From: Crossaster papposus
Lineage: Eukaryota; Echinodermata; Asteroidea; Velatida; Solasteridae
Direction of reading: 5' to 3'
Assembly: GCA_037893245.1 (NCBI GenBank)
Contig: JBAIAA010000518.1
Location: 744,001 to 808,000, forward strand
Length of the DNA stretch: 64,000 nt
Part shown: piece after piece, positions 20,947 to 31,588 of the stretch
Layout of the letters: each line of letters opens with the position of its first letter
How positions within the stretch are numbered: the stretch's first letter is position 1
Notes under the pieces: generated by a model
The model's database searches: none
What the model was told of the DNA's origin: nothing
The model's input: the letters and a program-made list of their open reading frames with translations, nothing else
Program-made: the position numbers and the translations under genes

Positions 20947-23220
20947 TCAATGAAATGTATCAGCATTATTGAAATTAATATAAGCAGCTCCTACTTTGCT
21001 TTTGAATATACTGGAACCTATGAGAGAATTCTTGTTTCGTCCTAACGTGAGATTATTGTATCCTGACACTGAGATGAAGGCTTTAATACCCGCCTTGTAA
21101 GATGACCATAGTAAAGGCCAAAAGGGGGAAGAGGGCCACCAAGGAAAGACAAGTACTCCTTTGCCTTTACACATTAACAAGTGACGCAGAACACTAGGAA
21201 TAAGAAGTACTGGCGGAACTAAAAAACAGTTTTCGTTGGTCCAATTTTGTGAAAAAGCATCGACTCCAGAGGATCCAGGGTTCCAAAATCTAGAAAAGAA
21301 TTTAGGTAATTTGGCGTTATAATAGGTTGCGAAACAATCTACTGTAAATGGACCCCATAGATCGTTAATGGTGACGAAGAATTCTTCAGAAATTGACCAG
21401 TCATCCAAGTCAACTAGTTTACTGATGAAATCGGCTTGTTCATTCGCCGTTCTGGGAATCCACTGTACTTCTAATCTAATGTTATTATGAAGACAAATTG
21501 AAAATATATCTAAAGAAATCTTATGTAATTCTGGATTCATACTACCGACCTCTACAATGTGTGCTGCCGATTGGCTGTCTGTAAATAATTTAAGTTTAGA
21601 GTTTGATATTAGCGGCAAGAATGACATAAGGGCAAAAGAGAATGTGTTTAATTCTCGCCAAGTGGAGCTTTTGAGGGATTCGTTTTCTGTCCAATGCTTG
21701 TGAGCTACATGTACTTCGTTACAAATAATGGACCCAGCTCCTTTAGCACTGGCATCGCAGCACATGATCTTGTTGACTACATAATTCTGGAAAATATAGC
21801 GAACATTTAAGTTGGCGACATGAGTTTCCCAAAAATTGATTTCTGAATTACAAAACTCGTCTAATGTGATCTCTTGGTCTTCGTGTATACCACGAGCAAT
21901 GGCCATTTGGGAGTGACGAGTCATGAGCCTGGAAATGTTTCCTACTACTGGACCCAACGATATTATTTGGCCAACAAAGGAATGTAATTTCCGTATAGGA
22001 AGTAATTGTGTTAACTCGGACACTGTGCTTAATATTTTCTGTATACGTCTACCTAGTACCTGTAATGTTCCAGCTACGGTATCCCATTTCAAACCTAGCC
22101 ATTCACAACTTGTAGATGGAACCCAATTACTCTTCTGTATATTGTATACAAATCCAGCTTTGATCAAATCTGATTTAATTTGTTCAGCTACTTTCTGGGC
22201 ATGCTTTAAATTAGTAGAGTGATCAGAGGAAATGTTAGGTATAACACAAATTCCGTCATCCAGATAAACAGCAATTGAAATGCCGTTCATCCTCCAATGA
22301 GTTACAAGCGGTTTCAAGATCTTGGTGAAAATATATGGGGCACAAGAAAGACCAAATGGGAGAACATTAAACTCAAAGTACCTTATCACATTGTCAAAAT
22401 TCCATGAAAAACCAAGGTAATGTTGAAAATCGTTATCAATATCAATATGATGGTATCCGGACTTCAAATCAAAATTAATTAAATGGGCATTTTTAACCAT
22501 AAATTGAAGAGCTATTTTCCAATCGTCGAGTTTAAAGTGAGTCTTTTCAACAAATGCATTTAATCTACTCAAATCTAAAATTAATCTTCTCTTCCCTGAT
22601 GATTGAAAGGATACAGATAAGGGACTCACAATATACGACGGCTCTAGTTTTTCTGTAATTCTGCCCGAATGCAATAATTCTAATATAGCTTCGGTTACGA
22701 AAATGTGCTCTTGGAAAGCTGATCTATTATTTTTGTGAAACATTCTGGGAGGGATTTCTAGAAATGGTATTCTATAACCTTGATCTACTATTGAAAGGAT
22801 AAATTTAGAAGTACCAATATTTTCCCAAAATGTTCTGTGTTCTTTAATTCTTCCTTTGACCGACACAAGATCTGAAGAAAGATCATAAGGAACATCATGG
22901 TTATAATTGCATGATACCTGTAAGACGTCATCAAATTTATCTCGTAGCTGAACACGAATTGGTGAAGAATCACATTGAGGGGGTTGTACTTGAGCCTGGT
23001 CTTGCTGGGATGACCGAGGTATGTGCTGCGGGTGAGACGATTGGCATTTGCTGCTGGATGGTAGGGATTTGCCATGGTGTGCTTGAGTAGTAATTGGTGT
23101 ATGACGATCTGGCTGGATTATTTGCCCTTGCTCTACCCCCGAATGTGAAATGCTGGCGTCTCTGGAGAGGACATTCACGAGCCCAGTGTCCTGGTGCCTT
23201 GCAGGTATAGCAGAAATCAT
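20947..23220 (-). CDS. Reverse transcriptase / RNase H polyprotein (YR retroelement)
   Basis: A 757-codon open frame. The low-complexity N-terminal 100 residues overlap gag. The RT domain follows, with LILDLSRLNAF, the INFDLKSGYHHIDI block, the VLPFGLSCAPYIFTKI block and catalytic AVYLDDG. Next is an RNase H-like region (MCCDASAKGAGSI, LKLFTDSQSAAH, WIPRTANEQADFISK) and a C-terminal segment with TVDCFATYYNAKLP, common in DIRS-type polyproteins. The enzyme copies element RNA into DNA. The frame is unbroken here although the adjoining recombinase is dead. Host-gene origin is excluded by domain order. Confidence 0.88.
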   Translation of the reverse strand: MISAIPARHQDTGLVNVLSRDASISHSGVEQGQIIQPDRHTPITTQAHHGKSLPSSSKCQSSHPQHIPRSSQQDQAQVQPPQCDSSPIRVQLRDKFDDVLQVSCNYNHDVPYDLSSDLVSVKGRIKEHRTFWENIGTSKFILSIVDQGYRIPFLEIPPRMFHKNNRSAFQEHIFVTEAILELLHSGRITEKLEPSYIVSPLSVSFQSSGKRRLILDLSRLNAFVEKTHFKLDDWKIALQFMVKNAHLINFDLKSGYHHIDIDNDFQHYLGFSWNFDNVIRYFEFNVLPFGLSCAPYIFTKILKPLVTHWRMNGISIAVYLDDGICVIPNISSDHSTNLKHAQKVAEQIKSDLIKAGFVYNIQKSNWVPSTSCEWLGLKWDTVAGTLQVLGRRIQKILSTVSELTQLLPIRKLHSFVGQIISLGPVVGNISRLMTRHSQMAIARGIHEDQEITLDEFCNSEINFWETHVANLNVRYIFQNYVVNKIMCCDASAKGAGSIICNEVHVAHKHWTENESLKSSTWRELNTFSFALMSFLPLISNSKLKLFTDSQSAAHIVEVGSMNPELHKISLDIFSICLHNNIRLEVQWIPRTANEQADFISKLVDLDDWSISEEFFVTINDLWGPFTVDCFATYYNAKLPKFFSRFWNPGSSGVDAFSQNWTNENCFLVPPVLLIPSVLRHLLMCKGKGVLVFPWWPSSPFWPLLWSSYKAGIKAFISVSGYNNLTLGRNKNSLIGSSIFKSKVGAAYINFNNADTFH

Positions 23221-23401
23221 TTGGCAAGCCTGTGTGAATTATAAACAAAATATACAGCAAGCAAAATGGCTCGTATATAAGGGCGGGCGGGTGGGTGGGA
23301 AAGCAGGGACCAGCAAGGTAAGACAGTTGTGTACTCGGCGGTGAGCTAACCTGAACTGACATATAGAAAGGTAGTACGTCTCCAGGAAAGTTACGCATCA
23401 A
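22970..23401 (-). pseudogene. gag remnant with CCHC zinc knuckle
   Basis: Open frame of 143 codons carrying one nucleocapsid-type knuckle, CYTCKAPGHWAREC (C-x2-C-x4-H-x4-C), followed by a Gly/Arg- and Gln/Pro-rich tail. Gag of this class packages element RNA. The usual upstream capsid part is missing, since stops precede it, so it is truncated. It overlaps the RT frame by about 250 bp in another frame. Confidence 0.7.
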
Positions 23402-23563
23402 TGGTTCCTACTATAATTACAATGGACCTCCTGGTGGAGGAACGTATCTCTACTTTGCATGCTTACGTAAGACGAGTAATAAAAAGCATTCCCAAACCCT
23501 TTGTCAAGGGAGAGAAACCCCATATTGTTTGGTAATACCCCCCCCCCCCCCCCCCCCCCCCCC

Positions 23564-24220
23564 CGTCACACCGAACTGGCGTCCTTACTGCGTCCTAAAA
23601 TGGAGGAAGCCGATGGTCGCCGTGAGAACCCCATTGAATTAAAGGGATCGTATACGTTTGGTAACTACTCCTAAAAATTAGTGGCAATAAAAACTTACTT
23701 GGTAAGAAGTACAGCAGCTTTGGATAATATAAAGCATTTTTAAAAACTTTTCACTTCGAAGTACTGCGGTTATGGAAAAAGATATCACTTTTTATCTCAA
23801 CAAATTCGAATCTGAGAAGCGTTACTGTAGTGACGTTTCTCAGATTGTGTATTCCAATGCAGATTATTCTTCCTGCGTGGACATAACCGCTCCAGATTTT
23901 AGGCAATATCTCAAAATCGCTACCACCTTTTGAAATGAAATTTGTACAAGTTAGTTTTATGGTATTATCTACAACCATATAGGATTGAAACAAACAGTGG
24001 GTTCCAATTACCAAACGTATACGATCCCTTTAAACAAAAAGAAAACCAGATTTCGGGCACCTGTCACACCGGGGTCCTGTGCGTTTACACTGCGTCCCCA
24101 CGGCGTCTTTCTGCGTTCCCACCACGACCCCACTGCGTCTATGGCGTCCATGGCGTCCCTATGCCGCGTCCTGGGTCGCCGTATAGGAACGCAGTAAAGG
24201 ACGCCAGTCCGGTATGTGAC
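23564..24220. mobile_element. Fold-back element with MITE A inserted
   Basis: The left end 'gtcacaccgaactggcgtcc' is inverted at the right ('ggacgccagtccggtatgtgac'). Inside are many 'gcgtcc' words (24080-24180). Family A MITE 23639-24033 interrupts the left part. A C run at 23538-23563 precedes the element. Confidence 0.75.
23639..24033 (+). mobile_element. TTAA-MITE family A, full copy
   Basis: TTAA at 23639-23642 and 24030-24033; termini AAGGGATCGTATACG and CGTATACGATCCCTT. The interior shares 'ttacttggtaagaagtacag', 'cacttcgaagtactgcgg' and 'tcctgcgtggacataaccgc' with the copies at 42745-43139, 44457-44849 and 45897-46330. Non-coding. Confidence 0.9.
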
Positions 24221-25448
24221 CGGAGTATTATGACAAGCCATGCAGAAAGGTCAAATAAGCTTAAAACTAGCTAACACCACTGTTTAATTCTTCTCATATC
24301 TCGAAGTATTAGTTGAATGGGAATTGTTTGTTGAAATCTTGACAATAGGTGTACAAGGACGTATAGTGCAAAAAAGTGGAAATTCATTGACCGTATCCCC
24401 ATCTTCTTTGTGGTTGTCACTGTGCTTGCCGAATGCTGTGGTTGATAAGGAATTCTGTTAAGGTTTTTAGTTTGTGTGTGGGGAGGGGGGGGGGGGGTGC
24501 CTTAGGTAACAATAGTCTATATAGTGTAAAGGTATGGGGGACTAAAGTCGCGTTCGCATATTGGACTTATTATTGACAAAAGTTACCGTGTGTGATTGTC
24601 AAAGTTCACGGTGGTTATATTCTTCCAAGCGTCCGCCTTTGGATTAAACTCATAATCTAATGAGGGCGCCCTGCGCCTGACCTCCGACACCAGATGTGGT
24701 TTTGTAAAAAGCGCGCGCTAAATTTACACGAATAGCAGAAAACGGCAGAAATTCGGCTCAGAATTCGCTCAAAATTAAGTCAAGTCACATCATAGACATG
24801 AAAAAAAAAAAAAAATCTCCATGTCTATGGTCACATGGTGCAGTGCGCTTCATAATCATGTACACAATTACAAGTACCGGTACTGCAAGTGATAAGCGCG
24901 CGAAACCGCAGAGGTCATGCATTGGTGTGACCTCCAGACGGAAATCACGTAACCAAAATGTAGGTTTTATACGTGGCTTTTCGCACTTGACTTTTCAGCG
25001 ACGTAAAACATACAACGTAACTCCACCGCTAGATGCTTGGGCCTGTAGATCTACTGTTGTGAAGGGTAAAATAGACAATTTGACAAGGTTACGGCCTGTC
25101 CGCATTGGATTTAATTTGGTTAATTTGACAACAGTCTCCGTAGATTTTACCAACAAAAGTCCAATGCGGACACGGCTTTAGGGGGAGTCCCTCGATCTCA
25201 TATCGTGCTGGGTATTTTTCAATAGCGGCGTGTTGTTTACAATAACCATAATTACACTGGTTACTTTTTTTTTTACCTAAAGACGGATCAATAATTGTAT
25301 GTGAGTATTCCATACTTTTTTAATTTTTTTAAATTTATATATTACTTTTGTGTGTGTAATTTTTATTTTATTTTATTGCCAAACGTGTACATTATATGTA
25401 GACTGATCATGGCTATGTCACTGCCAATTATAATACAGTTACGACACC
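24221..25448. other. No recognised gene
   Basis: AT-rich DNA with a G run near 24481-24497 and a 95-bp mini fold-back at 25088-25182 ('acggcctgtccgcattggat' with inverse 'ccaatgcggacacggct'), related to the larger element at 40888-41339. No exon with coding signal was found. Confidence 0.5.
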
Positions 25449-26298
25449 AAAAGTGCTACTCCATAGACTTGTGCACAAACGAAATGTTACACAACGTAAT
25501 TCAGAGAAAGCGAAAAGGAAGGGGTTGTATCATGTAGCAAAACAGTTCTACTCCATTGACTTGTGCACAAACGAAATGTTACACAATACTACACGTGTAA
25601 TTCAGAGAACGCCAAAAGGAAGGGGTTGTATCATGTAGCAAGAAAGTGCTACTCCATTGACTTGTGCACAAACGAAATGTTACACAATGCTACACGTGTA
25701 ATCAGAGAACGCTAGGAAGGGGTTGTATATCATGTAGCAAAAAAGTGCTACTCCATTGACTTGTGCACAAACGAAAAGTTACACAATGCTACACGTGTAA
25801 TTCAGAGAACGCTAAAAGGAAGGGGTTGTATCATGTATCAAAAAAGTGCTACTTCATTGACTTGTGCACAAACGAAATGTTACACAATGCTACACGTGTA
25901 ATTCAGAGAACGCTAAAAGGAAGGGGTTGTATCATGTATCAAAAAAGTGCTACTTCATTGACTTGTGCACAAACGAAATGTTACACAATGCTACACGTGT
26001 AATTCAGAGAAAGCGAAAAGGAAGGGGTTGTATCATGTAGCAAACTAGGTGCTACTCCATTGACTTGTGCACAAACGAAATGCTACACGTGTAATTTAGA
26101 GAACACTAAAAGGAAGGGGTTGTATCATGTAGCAAAAAAGTGCTACTCCATTGACTTGTGCACAAACGAAATGTTACACAATGCTACACGTGTAATTCAG
26201 AGAACGCCAAAAGGAAGGGGTTGTATCATGTAGCAAGAAAGTGCTACTCCGGCATTGACTAAGTGTACAAACGAAATGTTACACAATGCTACACGTGT
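25449..26298 (+). repeat. ~105-bp tandem array (left part)
   Basis: About eight units built from 'gtgctactccattgacttgt', 'gcacaaacgaaatgttacac', 'aatgctacacgtgtaattca' and 'ggaaggggttgtatcatgta'. Each monomer starts TGCTAC and ends GTAGCA. The array resumes at 31589-31850, so it was split by the DIRS element. Open frames inside are repeat artefacts. Confidence 0.9.
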
Positions 26299-26349
26299 AA
26301 TTTACCCATCAAACGAGAGAAGTGAAGTTTGATGGGAATTCTACGAATC

Positions 26350-26490
26350 CATTACCGGAATGAGGAGTCACGTGAGATTGTATTGTTCGGTAGAACTGAG
26401 GTATGCTACTTATTTAAAGCAACAATAGAAATGAAGGACAGTCTGCCTATATAAGAGCCCTTTCCTTGCTCACTCGTCAGTCTTTCAAAG
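26350..26490 (+). repeat. DIRS inverted terminal repeat, 3' side
   Basis: Inverse of 31450-31560. The outer extension (26303-26349) differs from the other end and forms its own small hairpin (CCCATCAAAC and GTTTGATGGG). Unequal extensions are normal for DIRS. Confidence 0.88.
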
Positions 26491-26547
26491 CAGATTATCA
26501 CACTGGCTCAGAAATCACGGGAGGGAGAAAACTCCTGTATGGGAGGG

Positions 26548-26663
26548 CGTCACGTGACTCCTCATTCCGGTAATGGATTCGTAGAATTCCCATCAAACTT
26601 CACTTCTCTCGTTTGATGGGTAAATTCTACTTCACCATCACCTCCATTCGGAATCACGTGAGA
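26548..26663 (-). repeat. DIRS internal complementary region (circle-junction copy)
   Basis: 26548-26622 is the inverse of the left terminus and 26627-26663 the inverse of the right terminus, with AATT between. It therefore preserves the sequence made when the two ends are joined in a circle. Confidence 0.9.
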
Positions 26664-27141
26664 CTTCAAAGCTTCGCCAGTGTGACATATAGCAACAGAA
26701 CATATTGCAAACAAAATCTTGAAATATCAATAAACATGAAGAAAATTGGAAATACACTGTGTATTCTTCTCAAACTTAATTTAAAATAACAACACATTTT
26801 CTTCAAATATCTTTTACCATGGAACCTCCCTCCATGGTTTTACATTAATCATCTGTCATCCTCGAATGTATGAAGGTCGTTTTCCTTAAATAAACGTTCC
26901 TCCCAGGAAAGTTAAACACAGTAGGTGACGTGTATATACTCGTCAAAACAAGTTTACTGATTAAGTTCATAAATAAATGACCAAGAGCATGGTATATCAA
27001 CCTTGATCAAAACCAAAAACACGAAAATCTAAATATTTAACCATTCTGCGATTGGTCTAGTGACAATTATCAAACTAAGAGTAAATGAACCGCTTCAATG
27101 TTTAATGAGTAACGTTTATACAATTTTGAAGTTTCCAACAT
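26664..27141. other. DIRS 3' non-coding segment
   Basis: AT-rich sequence between the internal complementary region and the recombinase stop. No open frame. Confidence 0.6.
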
Positions 27142-28263
27142 TTAGACAGCATTGCTGAGAACCGATTGTGCAAATTCTTTTGCCACCGAATTGACGGTTG
27201 TCGGTTTATGATAAAATCGACCAAACGTGGACGCTCTCGTCCAACCGGCTGTTTTCATGATTGTGTCTATTGGTAGACCCTTGTTTGCGGCCGCTGAAGT
27301 ACATGCAGAACGGACACTGTGTCCTTTAAACACTGATGTATCAATGCCTGCTTCATGAAGTGATAGTTTAAGCCATCTCGATATGGTTGAGGCAGCAACC
27401 TCCGAATGCGGTGATGCGTAACTTAAAAACAGTTTTGTTTTGTTTTGTCGCCATTGCTTAGTTCGATTTACATAGGCTGCTAAAGTTCTGATGACGCACA
27501 ATGTTTCGTCAGTGGGATAAGCCGACAAGACAATAAGCGATTGTTTCTTACCAGTCTGGGCAGTCTTGGTCGGTTCTGTTATCCTAATTTGAACCGAGTC
27601 CAGTCCAATGGACATATTGTCCGTTGCAAACAAAGCCAACGTTTGGGCCCTTTGACCCGTTGTGATAGCGCACAAACATACGAGTTTGTAGGTGAGGCTT
27701 TTAATAGAGATTGACGAAACTGGCTCTAACGTAGATATGTACTTGAGCAAAATGTTTACATCCCATGTGTAAGAATATCGAGGTGTCTGTGGTCTTAGGT
27801 TAGATATTCCTTTCATAAATTTAGTTACCAACAGATGGCTGCCGAACTTTTGTTCCGCGCTGTCAGAGAGGCAGAGTAGAGCAGACAGAGCGCTCCTGGT
27901 CGTATTTATGGTGCTGTATTTTGCACCATTTTTAAACAGTTCTGTCAAGAAATTAAGAGCTTGGCCTATAGTTGGTCGAATCGAATGTACCGATCGTTTA
28001 CTGCAGAAACGTAGCCACCTTGATAAGGCCACGAAGTACTGTTTCTTTGTGGCTGGTCTCCAGGCTTCAATAATGATGTCGGCAGTGTCTTGTGAAAGCC
28101 CTCTTGAGCCAAGAGATTTCCGGATAAAAGTCCGGCACAGAGAGTCAGTCGACCCGCTAGAGGGTGACGTTCCCCTGGTCGATGCGGTAGGCACAACAGG
28201 TCGTCTGTCCGAGGTAGTATGATTGGTCGTTTTACGAGAAGACGCAAAAGTCTCGGAAACCAC
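27142..28263 (-). CDS. DIRS tyrosine recombinase
   Basis: An open frame of 373 codons to the stop at 27142, with no ATG at its apparent start, so the true start is probably internal or by splicing. An N-terminal SAM-like domain (AWRPATKKQYFVALSRWLRF) precedes the catalytic part: Arg in TTGQRAQTL, GHSVRSACTSAA (H-x-x-R), AGWTRAS and the nucleophile Tyr in GRFYHK. It integrates the circular cDNA without target duplication. It overlaps the RNase H frame by about 300 bp. Unbroken here. Confidence 0.9.
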   Translation of the reverse strand: MVSETFASSRKTTNHTTSDRRPVVPTASTRGTSPSSGSTDSLCRTFIRKSLGSRGLSQDTADIIIEAWRPATKKQYFVALSRWLRFCSKRSVHSIRPTIGQALNFLTELFKNGAKYSTINTTRSALSALLCLSDSAEQKFGSHLLVTKFMKGISNLRPQTPRYSYTWDVNILLKYISTLEPVSSISIKSLTYKLVCLCAITTGQRAQTLALFATDNMSIGLDSVQIRITEPTKTAQTGKKQSLIVLSAYPTDETLCVIRTLAAYVNRTKQWRQNKTKLFLSYASPHSEVAASTISRWLKLSLHEAGIDTSVFKGHSVRSACTSAAANKGLPIDTIMKTAGWTRASTFGRFYHKPTTVNSVAKEFAQSVLSNAV

Positions 28264-29180
28264 GTTTGCCTTGTCCAGTGCGGAAAGATCAGCACGATCG
28301 TTACTCCTTCGGACTCGGCCTTTTGCAGAACTCTGTTAATAAGGGCAAAAGGAGAAAAACAATAAGGAAAAAGGTTTTTCCACTGAATTGTAAATGCGTC
28401 ATATGACGCTGCCTCGGGGTCTGGGTGCCATGACACAAAAGGTTTTATCTGATAATTTAGTCTGGAGGCAAACATATCAATTGTTGGCTCAACATTAAAA
28501 TAAGATAGCACCAGCTGGAATATTTTCGAGCTTAGCTTCCATTCCAAACTGTCACTAAATGAACGTGACAAAAAATCGGCATCGGTATTAGATTTACCAG
28601 GAATATGATATGCTACTGGCCATATTTTATTTTGTAAACACCAAGTCCACAGTTGTCTCGATATTTTGTTAAGTTCTTTTGACTTGCAACCGCCCATATG
28701 ATTAAGATAGGCGGCAGCGGTTGTGTTATCAGTTTTCACTGTCACGGCTTTGCCGCGTATATGATGCACAAAGGATTTCATTGCATACAAAATTGCCAAA
28801 AGTTCTAAGCAGTTGATGTGCATATTTGACTCATCGACGTGCCATCTGCAGTTTGTTCGTAAATTCAAAGTTGGGCACGACGCTCCCCAGCCGCTGTTGG
28901 AGGCGTCGGTTTTTATCTCCACATAGGTCTTTTGTGATTTGTTAATTGTTCTAAAAGAACTAGACAAATTTTCGATCCACCATTTTAAGTCGCATATAGC
29001 TTGTGGCGGCAAAGTCATATGGGCCTTAAAATTACCCTGGTTTGTTTTTAGTGCCTCGTGTTTGGCCGTTTCTAGACTTCTATAATACAACGGTCCTAGA
29101 GGCACTGCGGGAAAACAAGATACTAATTTGCCAATAACCCGTGACACTAACTGAATAGTAGGGTTCCGCTGTTGCATCAA
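27966..29180 (-). CDS. DIRS RT thumb / RNase H segment
   Basis: An open frame of 404 codons continuing the polyprotein after a frame break near 29180-29187. The RNase H core shows VEIKTDASNSGWGAS, a Glu in NCLELLAI, and VKTDNTTAAAYLN; then HIPGKSNTDADFLSR and the DIRS-typical TIDMFASRLNYQ. The last ~90 residues run antiparallel to nothing useful and overlap the recombinase frame. Confidence 0.85.
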   Translation of the reverse strand: MMQQRNPTIQLVSRVIGKLVSCFPAVPLGPLYYRSLETAKHEALKTNQGNFKAHMTLPPQAICDLKWWIENLSSSFRTINKSQKTYVEIKTDASNSGWGASCPTLNLRTNCRWHVDESNMHINCLELLAILYAMKSFVHHIRGKAVTVKTDNTTAAAYLNHMGGCKSKELNKISRQLWTWCLQNKIWPVAYHIPGKSNTDADFLSRSFSDSLEWKLSSKIFQLVLSYFNVEPTIDMFASRLNYQIKPFVSWHPDPEAASYDAFTIQWKNLFPYCFSPFALINRVLQKAESEGVTIVLIFPHWTRQTWFPRLLRLLVKRPIILPRTDDLLCLPHRPGERHPLAGRLTLCAGLLSGNLLAQEGFHKTLPTSLLKPGDQPQRNSTSWPYQGGYVSAVNDRYIRFDQL

Positions 29181-29186
29181 ATAAGT

Positions 29187-30048
29187 TCAATTCTCAGCGA
29201 CACCGTGTATTTTACGAGATGGAAGGCGTACTGACATTTCCACCGTATTTATTTCAAAACCCAAATACTCCAATTTCTGAGCTGGAATTTTGCACGACTT
29301 TTTGTCATTAATAACAAACCCAAGGGATGTCAAGAGATTGCACGTTGCCTGTACATTCCTGAGACAATCATCCCTGGAATCTCCGACTAAAAGGGAGTCG
29401 TCAATATAGGTAGTGGACACATGACCCATATTACGTAACTTGGCCGTAACGGGTTTCATTACCTTGGTAAATATTCTAGGCGCACTTGTAAGGCCAAAAC
29501 ATAGACATGTAAATTGCCAAAGTTTACCCTGCCACATAAAAGAAAAAAAAAAACGTTCGGTGCTCACTGGCTATTGGTATAGTAAAATACGCATCTTTAA
29601 GATCAATCGATGCTAAAAAACAATTGCGACGTAAAAGCGTCAATGCGCCTTCGAAAGTTTCCATTTTAAAGTGATGGAATTTGACAAATTGGTTCAATTC
29701 TTTTAGGTTGATGATTGGTCGCATTGATCCGTCCTTTTTAGGACGAAGGAAAATATTCGAAAGAAAAGTAGAATTTGTATGGCCAATTGCTGGCTCGATT
29801 GCGCCCTTGTCCAACATGGCGCTTACTTCGGCATCTATAAGCCTTGATTCCGACTCGGACAACACAATGGGTGTCGGAGTGCGTGTTTGAATAGGGGTTT
29901 CTCTAAACTCAATGTGACAATGGGAAACTGTATCGAGTACCCAAGCATCAGTTGTTATGGCCATCCATTGTGATATAAAATATCGTAGCCTTCCCGCTAC
30001 AGGTAATGATGGAGAAACACAGTGGTACTTACAAGTACTTACATTCAC
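29187..30048 (-). pseudogene. DIRS reverse transcriptase, frameshifted
   Basis: Two overlapping frames: 30048-29524 carries FLRPKKDGSMRPIINLKELN and SIDLKDAYFTIPI, and 29567-29187 carries CFGLTSAPRIFTKV and catalytic TTYIDDSLL. The break falls at an A run (plus-strand 29541-29552), which suggests slippage or mutation. A second break separates this from the RNase H frame near 29185. Together they make one RT. Confidence 0.85.
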
Positions 30049-30080
30049 CGCTTCCTTGCGTTTTGTCTCACGCAGATCAT

Positions 30081-31299
30081 CTATCTTGGCTTTACGCTTG
30101 ACCCCTCCGACAGCTGAGGTGGTCCTGACCAGCGAGTTCGGCTTTGATACCGACGACCTCTGGTGCGATATTGAAATTGGCCGCGTTGATACCGGCCACG
30201 GTACGAATAGTCCCCCGACGGGTACGGGTGTGACATGCCGCGAAAGGGACCACGTTTGCGGCTACGGTTCGATATATCTGAACCATGCATTTTAGAGCCA
30301 AGTTTGTTAGTTTCTTGAATGGCTTTGCACGCCTGCACGAGGTCGTCGCCAAACAAGTAGTTCGTTCTTAATTCGGTTTGCGAGGAACATAAAGCCGCAT
30401 ATTTCGGGCTTAGGTCGGGGCGTAGCAAATCACGCCTTCGATAGTTCAGGAATGCATTGCCAGAGCCTAGCATAGCTGTGGCATCTACAAGCATCTTTAT
30501 GAGCTCAGCCAAATCAAGATTCGCCTTGTTTTTGGAATTTCTTGCATTCAGCAACTTATCAATGGTCATTGTGATGGCGGTGGCACTGTGCATGATGTAC
30601 TTTTGTACTTTCTGCCATTTTACGTCCCGTGCACGGGTCGCTGGCTTTAAAAAAGCCCAGATCTCGGGATTTACTTTGGTTATGGTCATGTTCTTACAAT
30701 TTTTCGGTTTGTCGTATTGCTTGACTTTTTGTTCAAGCTTTTCAGGAAGAATTTTTCCCTTTATCAAAGCATCGATTGTGCCAGCAAGCTGTTCATTAAT
30801 TGCTGGTCCAACTCTGTCGTCACCCTCAACGAGAGTGGCCATTTCAGTAAGCAAATCATCACTCTCAGTGTTTAGTAAATGATCAATATCGCCATCACAC
30901 ATACTATCGCCCGTTTCCGGTGCGCAAAATGAAACTTGTTCGCCCCTTTCGGGTACGAAGCAATTGCCTCCATGATTATCATCATCTGATATTTCGCCTT
31001 CGTCGCTAATTCGGGCCCGAGCGCAACAGATCGCTAGGTTGTGCAGTGGGCATGGCATTAAGCGCTATGGCATTGGTCAGAGACGCGACAGTTTTCTGTA
31101 AACTAGATACGGCTTCGCGCAGATCAGTATCATTCGCAGCGTGCGAGGTGCTAGGGTGCCCAGACGACGGTGCGTTGGACATTGCTGCAAAGCTTAAGTT
31201 TTTTCGCTTGCATTTAAGTTCGTTTCCCAGTCGCGGGCTTAGTGTATTCCTGAGTAGGTTGATACACAGTTTGCGCGAGGCCCGATAAGTCTTCGCCAA
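30081..31299 (-). pseudogene. DIRS gag-like ORF, one frame break
   Basis: 31299-31006 and 31058-30081 overlap in different frames and together make a Gag-like protein of about 400 residues: an acidic N-terminal part (EGEISDDDNHGG), a helical middle (NPEIWAFLKPATRARDVKW) and an Arg/Gly/Tyr-rich basic tail (RGRYQRGQFQYRTRGRRYQ) suited to RNA binding. No zinc knuckle, as is common in DIRS-1 Gag. Confidence 0.75.
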
Positions 31300-31588
31300 G
31301 CTGCGTCAGCAATTCGCTTTCGGCCGGATCAACATGTATTTCGACCTCGTCGGTCATATCGGCCACTTCACGTGGTCCGGAGGCAAAAAATGGCGTGAAA
31401 AAATATACCTCAGTATCCGCGGTGCACGCGATACTACCAAAAAATACACTGACGAGTGAGCAAGGAAAGGGCTCTTATATAGGCAGACTACCCTTCATTT
31501 ATATTGTTGCTTTAAATAAGTAGCATACCTCAGTTCTACCGAACAATACAATCTCACGTGATTCCGAATGGAGGTGATGGTGAAGTAG

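Larger units (their letters stand above)
19110..23522 (-). mobile_element. Decayed tyrosine-recombinase retrotransposon (DIRS/Ngaro-like)
   Basis: Minus-strand order: gag remnant with a zinc knuckle, reverse transcriptase/RNase H, then tyrosine recombinase, the gene order of YR retroelements. Boundaries are inferred from the flanks. The left flank 'gtattcaaggtttgcacctt' and right flank 'attgtttggtaatac' are contiguous at 15877-15906, so the element interrupts a copy of that repeat. No inverted or split direct repeats are clear at the ends. Gag is short and the recombinase has two stops, so the element is dead. Confidence 0.75.
26303..31588 (-). mobile_element. DIRS-1-type retrotransposon with ITRs and internal complementary region
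   Basis: 5.3 kb with minus-strand order gag, RT, RNase H, tyrosine recombinase. Inverted terminal repeats: 26350-26490 against 31450-31560, for example 'caaggaaagggctcttatat' on the right and its inverse on the left. Both sides carry AATT (26299-26302 and 31589-31592). An internal complementary region at 26548-26663 holds inverse copies of both outer ends joined by AATT (26623-26626). This is the hallmark of DIRS-1 elements, which replicate through a circle. Gag and RT carry frameshifts, so this copy is probably inactive. Confidence 0.93.

Noticed and set aside
23230..23350. A small intron in the retroelement gag (donor-like gttagc, acceptor-like cacacag)
   Set aside because: Removing it puts the zinc knuckle out of frame, while the unspliced frame is open throughout.
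25449..26298. CRISPR-like array
   Set aside because: Whole ~105-bp monomers repeat with no unique spacers; the context is animal nuclear DNA.
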